A program made the translations under genes and the position numbers. DNA of 15,158 nt, taken from NCBI GenBank assembly GCA_021157805.1, contig JAGGVW010000116.1:1-15158 (forward strand). Direction: 5' to 3'. Positions 7,248 to 15,158 of the stretch are shown one piece after another. The stretch comes from a bacterium (GTDB taxonomy: Bacteria; Ratteibacteria; UBA8468; B48-G9; JAFGKM01). The first letter of the stretch is position 1. Each line of letters starts with the position of its first letter. The notes below the pieces were generated by a model. That model saw only the letters and a list, made by a program, of their open reading frames with translations. It had not been told where the DNA came from and ran no database searches.

Positions 7248-10200
7248 TTTACCTTGCTATAAAGACGAATTGAAAAAATAATTCCTGTATTAAGTAAAAA
7301 CAGGAAAAGGAGTAATAGGTATCTGGTCTTTAAGAATATATAAGCAAAAAGGTAAAGAGGAGTTAAGAAAATCCGTGTTAAAAATCTCAAAAATCCATTT
7401 TTAGCGATTATTGAAGCATATTTTGGGCTGTGTCTGTAATACCATCTGACAAATGCTTTTCCTGATTTGTTTGTAAGTAAATATTTATCTCTAAATTGTC
7501 TCAATATCCAGACATGTTTTTCCTGATATGAACCATAAGAAGCAGTTGCTATAAAACATCCACCCCCTCCACCTCCTTCATCTGGTTGTTGTCCATATGC
7601 CTGGACTGGTTCGGAAATTCCTGGTTTTGACTCTACAATTCCACCATTTTCAGCAATTCTTTGAGCATAAATTTCGTATCTGTAATCCACTGCAGTTTCA
7701 ATATCTGAATCAACATATGTATAATCAACCCAGTCAGGTTCAAAGTGAGCAGCAACTGGCATTTCAAAATATGTGTTATCAGTAAGATTAACTCTTCTTA
7801 TCAGAAACTGGGTTGCTCTTTTATCTGGATGGTCAGGGTCATAACTTCTATCTCTCCAGTAAATAGTTATTGAATTTATCCCACCAACTGCTCTTACATC
7901 ATCAGGGGACATATTATCAGGCCAGCCAAGTAATCTTCCTTTGTGGAAATAATAGGGGTCTGATGGGTCAGGAGATACATTTGAGTCAATTGTTTTCTCT
8001 TCTCCTCCCTGTAAATAATGCATCCTTACTATGTATTGATATTGAACGCCTTCTTCTGGCGGAAATGGACCATCAACTGAATTAAAATAAAAGTTTGTAT
8101 TGTAATTATGAATAGTGGCAATTGATTCAGTTATCCCAGTAGTTGTATCTGTTCTTAATATCTCATAATATAAGAAACTCTCAGGGGGTATGTAAGTACT
8201 ATTATTCCAATAAATCCATATTCCATTAAATTCTGAGAGTGTGTTAGCAAGGAAGGACTCAGAATAAATCGGATTAAATATACCTGATTGGGCTCTTACA
8301 TAAACATTGCTTTTTACTTCATTTATATCCGCAATTCCTATAGCACGGCTACCCCAGGTCTCCCAATCAGAAGTATCAATTCCCCATCCAACAATTCCAC
8401 AATCAAAAGAATCACCCGATGAAAATGTGCTTGAGGTTCTTATTACCACAAATAATGTTGCTGGAATTGCTACAGGATTTAGAAATTCAAATTGATATGT
8501 TGAAGGTGTTCCTGGATAACTTAAAATTCTATATCTTCTTATCAGAACAGGTGTATCTAAATCTTCATAAAAATTTCCATCCCCATCATCCTGATATATT
8601 ACTACTCCACACTGTTTTAATGCATCAATATTAAAATAAGTTACATCATACCATCCAGTAGAAGGGTTAAACACAGGGTATATTGGGTCAAATGAAGCAA
8701 GGTCATCAAGAGAAAAATTACCTCTATCATAAAATTCAACTGCCATCTGTTCAAGTTTCGGACTTTTTCCAGAATTATTGTCATTCAGTTCAACTTTAAA
8801 TACAGGTGTGGGAGGAGAATTCGGAACAAGTCCTGGATTTCCCGGGTCTGTTAAAGAAGTTATTTTTACAAATACATTTCCATAAATTTCTTCTGTTGAG
8901 CAAGATAAAGAATTGTAATAATCTTCAATTGGATAGGTTAATTTAAGTCCTCCATCTTCTGGAATTCTAACCCTGAATTTTGCTCCATAACTCATATTTT
9001 CTTTTGTTCTTATACAAACGAAAAAGTCATCTCCATAATAATTTGCCGGGAAAACACTTCCATTGTAACTGGAATGCCAGTCGTCAGGATAAATTTCTCC
9101 CTGGTCTTCTGCCATCGCAACTGTTGAAATTATACAGTAATAAAGATGACAAGGTCCATACTCAGGGTCATTTACAAATCCAGCATAAACCCAACCAGAA
9201 GAATTTGTTGGAACAAATGTATCAGAAGAATCAAAACTTCCAATATTACCCCTTTCTTTATTATCTCTCCACAAAGTTATCCCTGCCTTTTCATCTCCTG
9301 AACTTGAAAGAGGAGCAAGGTCTGTCCGAGGGTCAAAATTTTCAAAAGCAAGGATTTCAATCTTTATATCTCTTATCCTTGTCCCATCAAAACTATCAAA
9401 AGAGCCAAGGTCAGGAGCATTCTCTATATCTGAAGGACCTGAAGCAATATTTATTCCAAAGACCGGAATAACATTATCTGTTAAATCAACTTCACTTTCT
9501 GTTCTTTCAGGGTCAACTCTTCTTTGGGAAACATCCTCAAGATAAAGATTGCTATAAATTGTTTTTACCTGTCCGATATTTATTCCTGCATATTTTACAG
9601 GATATGAAACAGGTCCAAAAATAATATCTCCTGGATTTATCCATATTTTAAAGTCCCTTCCTATAACTGGTCTGTAAGAAGAATCCTCTGGGTTACTTCT
9701 TATAACTATAACAATAAAATAATCATAAATACCATCATATAAGTTTTCAATAGGTTCTTCATTTGCTGGAGTAATAATTGCTTTCCATTCATTGTCACCT
9801 GAAGGAAAAATTGAAAGGTTAATATCTATTATAGCATCAACATCTGGGTCCCATTTCCCATCTTGATTTGTATCTCTCCATAATTGTATTCCATTATATT
9901 TATCATCTACATATTCTGTTCTGAATGATTTTGTCGGGTCAAAATTACTTTTCCCGGTATCTGTTATTGTAAGTGTAATACTTGTTAAATATTCTGGTGG
10001 GTCCTGAATCTTCGGGCTTGCCGTTCCTGATGGAGTTACATTTCTCTGAGAACAACCAATTGCAAGAACTGCTGTTGGAGTTTCAAATGGTATTACCTGT
10101 GGAATTGGATGTTCTAAAGGATATGGAGAAAGGTTGTAGGTATTATTAAGATAATCGGGTCTTATCTGTTCTCCTGGTTGCCACTGGAAATAAGATGGAT

Positions 10201-10804
10201 ATTCCGGGGTTGAAGTTGAATTATGATGTGAGACATTGGTAAATTCAATAGGTAGAAGGTCAACAACTATTAATTCACAGATTATTGTATTTGTTGTTAA
10301 AGAAGGAGAATCAGCATCTCCTTCTTCTACAGGTGTCCAGGAAACTCTATCAATTTTAAAATTGGAGGAACTATCCATCAAACTATCATCTGTTGTTCTT
10401 ATTGCAATAAAAAAGTCATCTCCTTCATTTCCACCTTCATCATCTGCTGGAATAGCAATATTACAGGGAATAGTTCCTGTTCCTGAAATTGAAGCAAGAA
10501 CATTACCACTTCTATCTAATATTGCACTTCTATCAATGTCAAGTCCTCCATAAGTAGAGACAGGATTATTTGTAATGGTAACTCCTGTCAATCTCTGTCC
10601 TGAATCAGAAGCAATGTTAAGTCCAGCAATTATAATATAACCGTCATAAGGACTTTGATTATATCTATTGTTTGGTAATATTCCCTGTCCTGTTACTGTA
10701 TAATCAGTAAAAGATACTGTGGTTATTTTTGAGAGCCCTGTTCTTGCTGTAAATAAAATTAGAATAGAAAAAACTAATTGATAAATTACTTTTATTTTCT
10801 TCAT
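7244..10804 (-). CDS. Large CFI-box exoprotein with four unfamiliar repeats and two FN3-like domains
   Basis: 1186 residues from the ATG at 10804. I chose this over the ATG at 10858 because it begins a proper signal peptide ([12 protein letters not shown]...), has AGGAG ten bases upstream and avoids a 34-base overlap with the previous gene; the earlier ATG adds 18 charged residues and has no binding site. Four degenerate repeats follow (~55-155, 243-390, 445-615, 665-800). Most show G-[IV]-x-[LI]-[WY]-x-D plus an Asp-rich turn, and all end near [DF]F-x-x-IR-[TS]. I do not recognise this repeat. Two FN3-like domains (~857-945 and ~968-1070) come next. A Gly6 linker leads to the CFI-box (C1083-[21 protein letters not shown]-x-HSPKYA). 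Unlike the sister protein it ends with a further strongly hydrophobic helix and a basic tail. Probably exported and held at the envelope through the C-terminus; ligand unknown. Confidence 0.88.
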   Translation of the reverse strand: MKKIKVIYQLVFSILILFTARTGLSKITTVSFTDYTVTGQGILPNNRYNQSPYDGYIIIAGLNIASDSGQRLTGVTITNNPVSTYGGLDIDRSAILDRSGNVLASISGTGTIPCNIAIPADDEGGNEGDDFFIAIRTTDDSLMDSSSNFKIDRVSWTPVEEGDADSPSLTTNTIICELIVVDLLPIEFTNVSHHNSTSTPEYPSYFQWQPGEQIRPDYLNNTYNLSPYPLEHPIPQVIPFETPTAVLAIGCSQRNVTPSGTASPKIQDPPEYLTSITLTITDTGKSNFDPTKSFRTEYVDDKYNGIQLWRDTNQDGKWDPDVDAIIDINLSIFPSGDNEWKAIITPANEEPIENLYDGIYDYFIVIVIRSNPEDSSYRPVIGRDFKIWINPGDIIFGPVSYPVKYAGINIGQVKTIYSNLYLEDVSQRRVDPERTESEVDLTDNVIPVFGINIASGPSDIENAPDLGSFDSFDGTRIRDIKIEILAFENFDPRTDLAPLSSSGDEKAGITLWRDNKERGNIGSFDSSDTFVPTNSSGWVYAGFVNDPEYGPCHLYYCIISTVAMAEDQGEIYPDDWHSSYNGSVFPANYYGDDFFVCIRTKENMSYGAKFRVRIPEDGGLKLTYPIEDYYNSLSCSTEEIYGNVFVKITSLTDPGNPGLVPNSPPTPVFKVELNDNNSGKSPKLEQMAVEFYDRGNFSLDDLASFDPIYPVFNPSTGWYDVTYFNIDALKQCGVVIYQDDGDGNFYEDLDTPVLIRRYRILSYPGTPSTYQFEFLNPVAIPATLFVVIRTSSTFSSGDSFDCGIVGWGIDTSDWETWGSRAIGIADINEVKSNVYVRAQSGIFNPIYSESFLANTLSEFNGIWIYWNNSTYIPPESFLYYEILRTDTTTGITESIATIHNYNTNFYFNSVDGPFPPEEGVQYQYIVRMHYLQGGEEKTIDSNVSPDPSDPYYFHKGRLLGWPDNMSPDDVRAVGGINSITIYWRDRSYDPDHPDKRATQFLIRRVNLTDNTYFEMPVAAHFEPDWVDYTYVDSDIETAVDYRYEIYAQRIAENGGIVESKPGISEPVQAYGQQPDEGGGGGGCFIATASYGSYQEKHVWILRQFRDKYLLTNKSGKAFVRWYYRHSPKYASIIAKNGFLRFLTRIFLTPLYLFAYIFLKTRYLLLLFLFLLNTGIIFSIRLYSKVK

Positions 10805-10824
10805 CTTTCCCTTTCTCCTTTTGA
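10805..10824 (-). promoter_or_regulatory. Ribosome binding region that sets the start at 10804
   Basis: The 20-base gap after the nucleotidyltransferase stop holds AGGAG (about 10 bases before the ATG) and a closer AAGGG. No comparable motif precedes the alternative ATG at 10858, so translation from 10804 is favoured. Confidence 0.65.
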
Positions 10825-11232
10825 TTATTTTACCTTCTTTTTTACTTTTTCTCTCCATCTGTAAAAGTCAATAACAAAGTCAGCAAAATCTTCTGCTTCT
10901 CTTGAAATTTTCAGCATATATTCATAATAAAATTTTTTATCTTTTATTTTTAGAGGTATTCCTCTTAATGCCTCCCAGACAATTGTTTCTCTTGCTTCAT
11001 TCATTACAATCAGGTCAACATTTTTTCCAAGTATTTCTTCCAGTTTATCCCAGACCTTATGAAGTTTCTTTAAATCCCATTTACGGGCAGTGTAAATTCC
11101 TATATCAACATCTGAAATATCTCTTTCTCTATTTTTTGCATAGGAGCCAAAAAGAAAAGCAAGAATAATATCCTTCTCTTTTTCTAAATAATCCTTTAAT
11201 TTATTTATCTTTTCTTCTTTTCCTTTTCCCAT
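10825..11232 (-). CDS. MntA-like minimal nucleotidyltransferase
   Basis: 135 residues, a full-length minimal nucleotidyltransferase of the DNA polymerase beta superfamily. The signature G29-S30, ten residues, D41-V-D43 fits the GSX10DXD motif of MntA-type proteins exactly, and D73 in NVDLIVM is the expected third metal-binding Asp. In HEPN-MNT toxin-antitoxin pairs, MntA transfers AMP to the HEPN (HepT) toxin to neutralise it. Here both neighbours are exoproteins and I find no HEPN gene (R-x4-6-H) next to it or elsewhere in the window, so it appears to be an orphan. It is predicted cytoplasmic, unlike the rest of the operon. It follows the upstream gene by 27 bases, where the only strong Shine-Dalgarno-like sequence lies in a hairpin 21 bases from the ATG. 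The target is unknown; it may be a degraded toxin-antitoxin pair or a reused nucleotidyltransferase. Confidence 0.92.
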   Translation of the reverse strand: MGKGKEEKINKLKDYLEKEKDIILAFLFGSYAKNRERDISDVDIGIYTARKWDLKKLHKVWDKLEEILGKNVDLIVMNEARETIVWEALRGIPLKIKDKKFYYEYMLKISREAEDFADFVIDFYRWREKVKKKVK

Positions 11233-11244
11233 TTTTAATTCTGT

Positions 11245-11259
11245 GGAGGTCGGACCTCC
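11245..11259 (-). promoter_or_regulatory. SD/anti-SD hairpin ahead of the nucleotidyltransferase gene
   Basis: GGAGGT-CCG-ACCTCC on the minus strand is a perfect 6-bp stem with a 3-base loop, starting directly after the TGA of the upstream gene. The 5' arm is a strong Shine-Dalgarno sequence and the 3' arm is its complement. The start codon is 12 bases beyond the hairpin with no other binding site. No T-run follows, so this is not a rho-independent terminator. It may reduce translation of the downstream gene or mark an RNA processing site. Confidence 0.55.
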
Positions 11260-13053
11260 TCATAGCAAAATTTTACAAAATGCAATAAGTGGTTTCAGCC
11301 CCATGCGAACAATTGCTTTAAGAACCGGTCTTTTTCTTATAAATCTTGCGTATTTTGGACTGTGTTTATAATACCATCTGACAAAAGCACGACCTAATTT
11401 ATTTTTAAGTAAGTATTTATCTCTAAATTTCTTTAAAACCACAACTTCTTTTGCCATAGGAGTTCCGTAGGCTGCTGTTGCTATAAAACAACCACCCCCT
11501 CCTCCACCTGAAGGAATAAAAGGATAGCCAAGGGAAAAATAATTCATTTCTCCCATATCTTCAACTTCAACTGTTATATATCCAATTGGGTCAGTTGCAT
11601 CTGTTTCCTCTATATCAACTATACTCAGTTCTTCCCATTCTCTTTTATCAGAATTCCACTGATAAACTTTTAAGTCATCTATTTTATTTACTCCTGCTGC
11701 ATCAAGGTCTGTTTGATGAACAGGAATTTTTATGTTTATAGGGGAAATAAGATTGACATTATTGGTTAAAACCCCATATATATTTGCAAAACCAAGAAGT
11801 CCAGAATGGATAGGTGCGTAATCAGAGTCAATATTTCCAAGATTAAAAGAAGCAGGTGGAGTGCCTGTTAATGAATTTTCAGGGATAATAAGTTCAAAAC
11901 CATCCATTGGAGTTGTTGTTCCATCAAGTAAATAATCAAAATCAGAGGAAAAATCGGTAATTTCTGGATTGGCAAGTGATTGCTGTGGTATTGCATTTGC
12001 AGAAAGTGGTGTTGAATAGTTTATGTCCGCAAAAGAATAAATATTATAGAAAATGTCTGTATCATTTATTATCTCATCAAAATAACTTGTAAGTTCATAA
12101 GTAACTTTAGTTTCACATTCACTTCCATCAGAAAGATTACTTGGATAACCATCTGGATTGCCTGGAACATCATAATAAATTCCATCAACAGGATTTGCTG
12201 TTATTGGAGAACCAATTCTTTTGAATATTATAATTCCTGTGTATTCATCCGGGTTTTCCCAGACAAGATATATTCCTCCAGGGACACCATAAGCAGAAAA
12301 ACTTTTAACTGGTGATGGACTTCCTACAATAAGAATAACATTTATTGTGGCATTACCATCATTACTTGCAAAATCAATAGTGGCTGTATGTGTTCCTGCT
12401 TCAAGACCTGCTCTATCAACATTTGCAGTTATAAATTCACTCTCCCCTGCCCCTAAAACTCCACTTGTCCTTGTTATTGTTAGCCATGCCTGAGATACAG
12501 TTGCTTCCCATAGTAAATTTGCTCCTCCAGTATTTGTCACTGTAAACTGGAGCGCTGTTTCATCTGTTCCGAAATTCAAGGTATCAGGACTTACAGCAAG
12601 TTGAGGTGGAACAGAAGTTAAAATTACTGTATCTCCTCCTATGTCATCTTCTATAGGTGCTCCAGTATCAACATCATTATATTTCAATTTTCCTGTAAAA
12701 TATTGTTCTCCTGAAGATGTTGGAGGAACACTTGCAGTATATGTTATGTCTCTATCTTTAACATTTCCTCCATAAAATAACCATTTATATGTTCCATCTA
12801 CAACACTATCATAAGGTGGAGAGGAAGAGGTAATTGTCCAGCCAGAAGGTGGTGTTTCTGTTACAATAAGTCCTGTTGGTGGGTGTGTATCATCAGTTAT
12901 ATCTATATTTATAATTACATCAACTGTTCCTCCAGGATTATACCAATCAGGTAATTCTCTTGTTCCTGTTACTTCTCTTTGAGCAAAAATTTTTACAACG
13001 AAAATTAAAAAAAACCAAGTCAATACATAAGAAATTAAGTTTCTAATTTTCAT
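11260..13053 (-). CDS. CFI-box exoprotein with sandwich, BACON-like, FN3-like and ZU5-like domains
   Basis: 597 residues. Signal peptide ~1-24 (cleavage probably after IFA). Next is a clear copy of the shared beta-sandwich domain (~31-142: [44 protein letters not shown]). Residues ~149-244 match a BACON-like domain (LAVSPDTLNFG, FTVTNTGGANLLW, AWLTI, SG, AGTHTATIDFASNDG), ~246-355 an FN3-like domain, and ~365-510 a ZU5-like region (IIPENSLTG, INIKIP, YQWNSDKREWEEL, NYFSLGYP). The protein ends with Gly6 and a CFI-box (C522-FIATAAYG, FRDKYLLKNKLGRAFVRWYY, HSPKYA, then a hydrophobic tail). CFI-box C-termini recur on exported proteins and are thought to act in surface retention or processing; the enzyme is unknown. 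GGAGGAGG seven bases upstream fixes the start. The upstream propeller gene ends 16 bases before. Confidence 0.9.
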   Translation of the reverse strand: MKIRNLISYVLTWFFLIFVVKIFAQREVTGTRELPDWYNPGGTVDVIINIDITDDTHPPTGLIVTETPPSGWTITSSSPPYDSVVDGTYKWLFYGGNVKDRDITYTASVPPTSSGEQYFTGKLKYNDVDTGAPIEDDIGGDTVILTSVPPQLAVSPDTLNFGTDETALQFTVTNTGGANLLWEATVSQAWLTITRTSGVLGAGESEFITANVDRAGLEAGTHTATIDFASNDGNATINVILIVGSPSPVKSFSAYGVPGGIYLVWENPDEYTGIIIFKRIGSPITANPVDGIYYDVPGNPDGYPSNLSDGSECETKVTYELTSYFDEIINDTDIFYNIYSFADINYSTPLSANAIPQQSLANPEITDFSSDFDYLLDGTTTPMDGFELIIPENSLTGTPPASFNLGNIDSDYAPIHSGLLGFANIYGVLTNNVNLISPINIKIPVHQTDLDAAGVNKIDDLKVYQWNSDKREWEELSIVDIEETDATDPIGYITVEVEDMGEMNYFSLGYPFIPSGGGGGGCFIATAAYGTPMAKEVVVLKKFRDKYLLKNKLGRAFVRWYYKHSPKYARFIRKRPVLKAIVRMGLKPLIAFCKILL

Positions 13054-13060
13054 CTTTTAT

Positions 13061-13068
13061 CCTCCTCC
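13061..13068 (-). promoter_or_regulatory. Strong ribosome binding site GGAGGAGG
   Basis: GGAGGAGG lies 7 bases before the ATG at 13053 and starts one base after the upstream TAA, so the gap is almost entirely a translation signal. It argues for one continuous transcript across the junction. Confidence 0.8.
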
Positions 13069-13069
13069 T

Positions 13070-15158
13070 TTATCTGGGTTTCCACCATGGTTTTTGTTGA
13101 TTTATACTTTCATTCTGGTCATACTCATATCCGTCATTATCTGCCCAGAAATCAATAAGTTTCAAAAGGTATATATCCCAGTTATTTAAATCTTCTGGCC
13201 ATCCATGAATCTGTGTATTTGTTGCCCAGTAATCAATTGCATTTAAAAGTTCTTCATCTGAAATTTTCCAGTTCTCATCCGTATCTACTGGAATTGTCGG
13301 TTCTCCTATTGTTATATATGCATCTCCTTTCGTGGTATAGTAATTGTCTCCTTCAAAAAAGCCACCATTTATACATCTTATTTCTCCAGTAGTATCTCCT
13401 GAAAGGTCAACAGTTAATTCAAGAGTTCCTCCAGTTAACTCATCCATAGGAAAGTTTGTTCCAATAATCCATTTTAGTGTTCCTGTCGTTGCATTATTGT
13501 CTGGTAGAAAATTTGTATCATTATATGTTGCATCTGTTAATTCCCAGTCAACTGCTGAGTCAGGAGTTGTTGGCAGTATTTCCTGTAAAATTATATTTGA
13601 AGGTGGATTTATCTCATTAACCTCTATTATGAGTTTATATCTGAAAGGAATATTAGGGTCAACTTTTGAATAAATAAACTGCCTTGTTACTATTATTCTC
13701 TGTAAGTTATATTTTGCCCAGTCAAATTTTTTATATGTTTCTATAGAAGGAGAAAGTTTTTCCGCCTCACCTGTTTCAATATTCCCAATGTAAATTTCTC
13801 CATCTGAAATATAAGCAATTTCATTTTCACCATAAGGATTGAAAACAGGATAACCTGGATTGACAGGTGAAGGAGTTAAATTCACAGAATGCTGGTCTGT
13901 TCCATCAGAATTCATTATGAATATTATAGGAGTTCCTGTTCTTGTTGAAACAAAAACAATCTTGTTCCCATCAGGAGAAAAAGAGGGATTATAATTTTCA
14001 TGTCCAGTATCATTTGTTAAATTTACTGGTTCTCCATCAACTCTCACTGTGGTTTCAAAAATTGTTATTGGAAGAGAGAAAATCTGAAATCCAGAAGATG
14101 TTTCTCCTGAATAAATCAAAAATTTCCCATCTGGAGAAATATCAAGGTTTTGTTTTGAATATTGAGGGATGTTTGTTAATTTCTGTGGTAAAATGGTCTT
14201 ATCAATTCTTCTTGCATAAATATCATTATCTTTAATATAGAACAACCATTCCCCATCCGGAGAAATAACAGGATATTTTGCATCAAATGTATTATCAACT
14301 TGAGTATTTCCTGTTCCATCAACTTTCATAACCCAAACGCCATTTCCTGAATATGCAATATAATTTCCTGATATATCAAAAGCAGGATAATTATTAAGAT
14401 TTACAGTATCTGTGAGTTTCTTATCCTGCCCATCATAAGTTCTCATCCATATCTGATCATCGCTACCAACATAAACAAATTGAGTTGGTTGAGGTAGTGG
14501 AAGGAAATAGTAAGGGAAAGAAGCATTTAATGAAGATGGTATTTTATTTAAATAAGGAGATTGAGTATTAAAAATTGTAAAGTAAAGATATAGGTCTCCA
14601 GTTGTGTATTCTTCCCCTTTAAAAATAAACTGTCCTGTATTAACGAAAACAGGCATCGGGTCTGGCTGATTTTCCGGGTCTTCTGTGTAATAAAGTCCTG
14701 TTAAAACCTTTGCTTCTCCTCCAGAAACATTTCTTGTATAAATTTCCCAGTCAGAATATCCACTTGCATCCTGTGTCTGTTTTCCATAAATAATCATTGT
14801 TTTTTCTGAATTTAACATTGGTCTTCCAAGTTTTGGAAAATATGGAGAAAGTTGAGAGTTATATGTAATATTTGTAGGTTCTGCTCCAGTTGTTGAAACA
14901 ATATAATAATCCTGTAAAGTTGAATTCACCTCATCAACTCTAAACAAAATATGGCTGTCATCTATAAAAACAGGGTATGAACAATCCCAGTTTTCAAATG
15001 TAAGTTGATAAAGTCGTTTCTGTCCTGTTAATTCTTTCAACCATATTTGTTTTCCACCCGGCATACTCTCAATACTTTCAGCAGCAAAAGCAAGTAATGT
15101 TTTATCTGAATTTAATGCTCCATATTCTTGATTTTTAGTTGCCTGATTTAAGTTATAT
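13070..15158 (-). CDS. Secreted TolB/PD40 propeller protein with dockerin-like C-terminus (5' partial)
   Basis: The frame stays open upstream of the ATG at 15064 to the window edge and encodes propeller sequence (YGALNSDKTLLAFAAESIES), so that ATG is internal; 695 residues are visible. About ten PD40/TolB-type blades fill residues ~12-470, with clear units such as SPDGEWLFYI, SPDGKFLIYSG and SPDGNKIVFVSTR, each ending in short IW/IY-x-x and K-L-T/NLT strands. Residues ~488-618 are probably a divergent copy of the shared sandwich domain (IILQEILP, TLKWI, GDAYITI). Residues ~624-680 form a degenerate dockerin-like module (DTDENWKISDEELLNAIDYW ... NWD-x-x-LLKLIDFWA ... GYEYD). The C-terminal order matches the plus-strand protein at the left edge. 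It is the first visible gene of the minus-strand operon, and its promoter and signal peptide lie beyond the window. A Tol-Pal TolB role is unlikely given the extra modules; surface binding is more plausible. Confidence 0.87.
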   Translation of the reverse strand, partial: YNLNQATKNQEYGALNSDKTLLAFAAESIESMPGGKQIWLKELTGQKRLYQLTFENWDCSYPVFIDDSHILFRVDEVNSTLQDYYIVSTTGAEPTNITYNSQLSPYFPKLGRPMLNSEKTMIIYGKQTQDASGYSDWEIYTRNVSGGEAKVLTGLYYTEDPENQPDPMPVFVNTGQFIFKGEEYTTGDLYLYFTIFNTQSPYLNKIPSSLNASFPYYFLPLPQPTQFVYVGSDDQIWMRTYDGQDKKLTDTVNLNNYPAFDISGNYIAYSGNGVWVMKVDGTGNTQVDNTFDAKYPVISPDGEWLFYIKDNDIYARRIDKTILPQKLTNIPQYSKQNLDISPDGKFLIYSGETSSGFQIFSLPITIFETTVRVDGEPVNLTNDTGHENYNPSFSPDGNKIVFVSTRTGTPIIFIMNSDGTDQHSVNLTPSPVNPGYPVFNPYGENEIAYISDGEIYIGNIETGEAEKLSPSIETYKKFDWAKYNLQRIIVTRQFIYSKVDPNIPFRYKLIIEVNEINPPSNIILQEILPTTPDSAVDWELTDATYNDTNFLPDNNATTGTLKWIIGTNFPMDELTGGTLELTVDLSGDTTGEIRCINGGFFEGDNYYTTKGDAYITIGEPTIPVDTDENWKISDEELLNAIDYWATNTQIHGWPEDLNNWDIYLLKLIDFWADNDGYEYDQNESINQQKPWWKPR

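Noticed and set aside
8980..9471. Plus-strand frame of 163 codons opposite the large CFI-box gene
   Set aside because: Composition (His, Gln, Leu, Lys-rich) is typical of an antisense shadow; the minus-strand protein has clear repeats there.
10861..10871. Second promoter-like TTGACTTTTAC, identical to the one at 3099
   Set aside because: It is coding sequence (I-D-F-Y) of the nucleotidyltransferase and no -10 element lies at a suitable distance.
15062..15064. ATG as the start of the right-edge propeller gene
   Set aside because: The 31 codons upstream are open and encode part of a propeller blade, so the gene continues past the window edge.
1..15158. CRISPR arrays, tRNA/rRNA genes, insertion sequences, phage genes
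   Set aside because: No regular direct repeats with spacers, no cloverleaf-like stretch and no transposase, integrase or phage motif was seen; the intergenic gaps are too short to hide one.

Overview
This is an AT-rich window from what looks like an uncultured bacterium. It is almost entirely coding: nine genes, with every gap between them 42 bases or shorter. It uses the standard code (TAA, TAG and TGA all end genes). The products are large secreted or surface proteins built from TolB-like propeller blades, Ig/FN3-like sandwiches, dockerin modules and CFI-box C-termini, plus one c-di-GMP-type receptor. That domain mix is typical of candidate-phylum and PVC-related genomes. Omnitrophota/Ratteibacteria would fit, but there is no phylogenetic marker here, so this placement is weak inference.

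Left arm, plus strand (1-5773): the 3' part of a propeller protein that runs in from beyond the left edge; a good sigma70-type promoter (3099-3127); a small secreted protein with one beta-sandwich domain and a canonical type I dockerin; and a 667-aa membrane protein made of PilZ domain, pseudokinase, one membrane helix and a copper-amine-oxidase-N-like domain. The last two genes probably share a transcript.

Right arm, minus strand (15158 down to 5810): six co-directional genes with gaps of 16, 27, 20, -4 and 28 bases, which reads as an operon whose promoter lies beyond the right edge. In order of transcription they are: a propeller protein cut by the right edge; a 597-aa CFI-box exoprotein; an MntA-like minimal nucleotidyltransferase; a 1186-aa CFI-box exoprotein; a 317-aa membrane-anchored stalk protein; and a 151-aa probable lipoprotein. 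The arms converge at 5774-5809.

The unifying theme is one small beta-sandwich domain. Four copies are clear (start R-x-LP-x-[YW]Y-x-x-G in three; core G-[LIV]-I-[IV]-x-E, then TYK-[WY]-L, then I-x-YT), and two more divergent copies are likely. It occurs in six of the nine proteins, each time beside a different partner: dockerin, propeller, lipoprotein signal, membrane stalk or CFI-box. The two edge proteins also share a C-terminal degenerate dockerin-like module. My reading, an inference, is a surface-protein assembly locus in which modular exoproteins are shown by different anchoring routes, with the PilZ/pseudokinase protein as a possible c-di-GMP-responsive inside-to-outside signal. The most unusual items are that receptor architecture and the nucleotidyltransferase without a visible HEPN partner inside an exoprotein operon.
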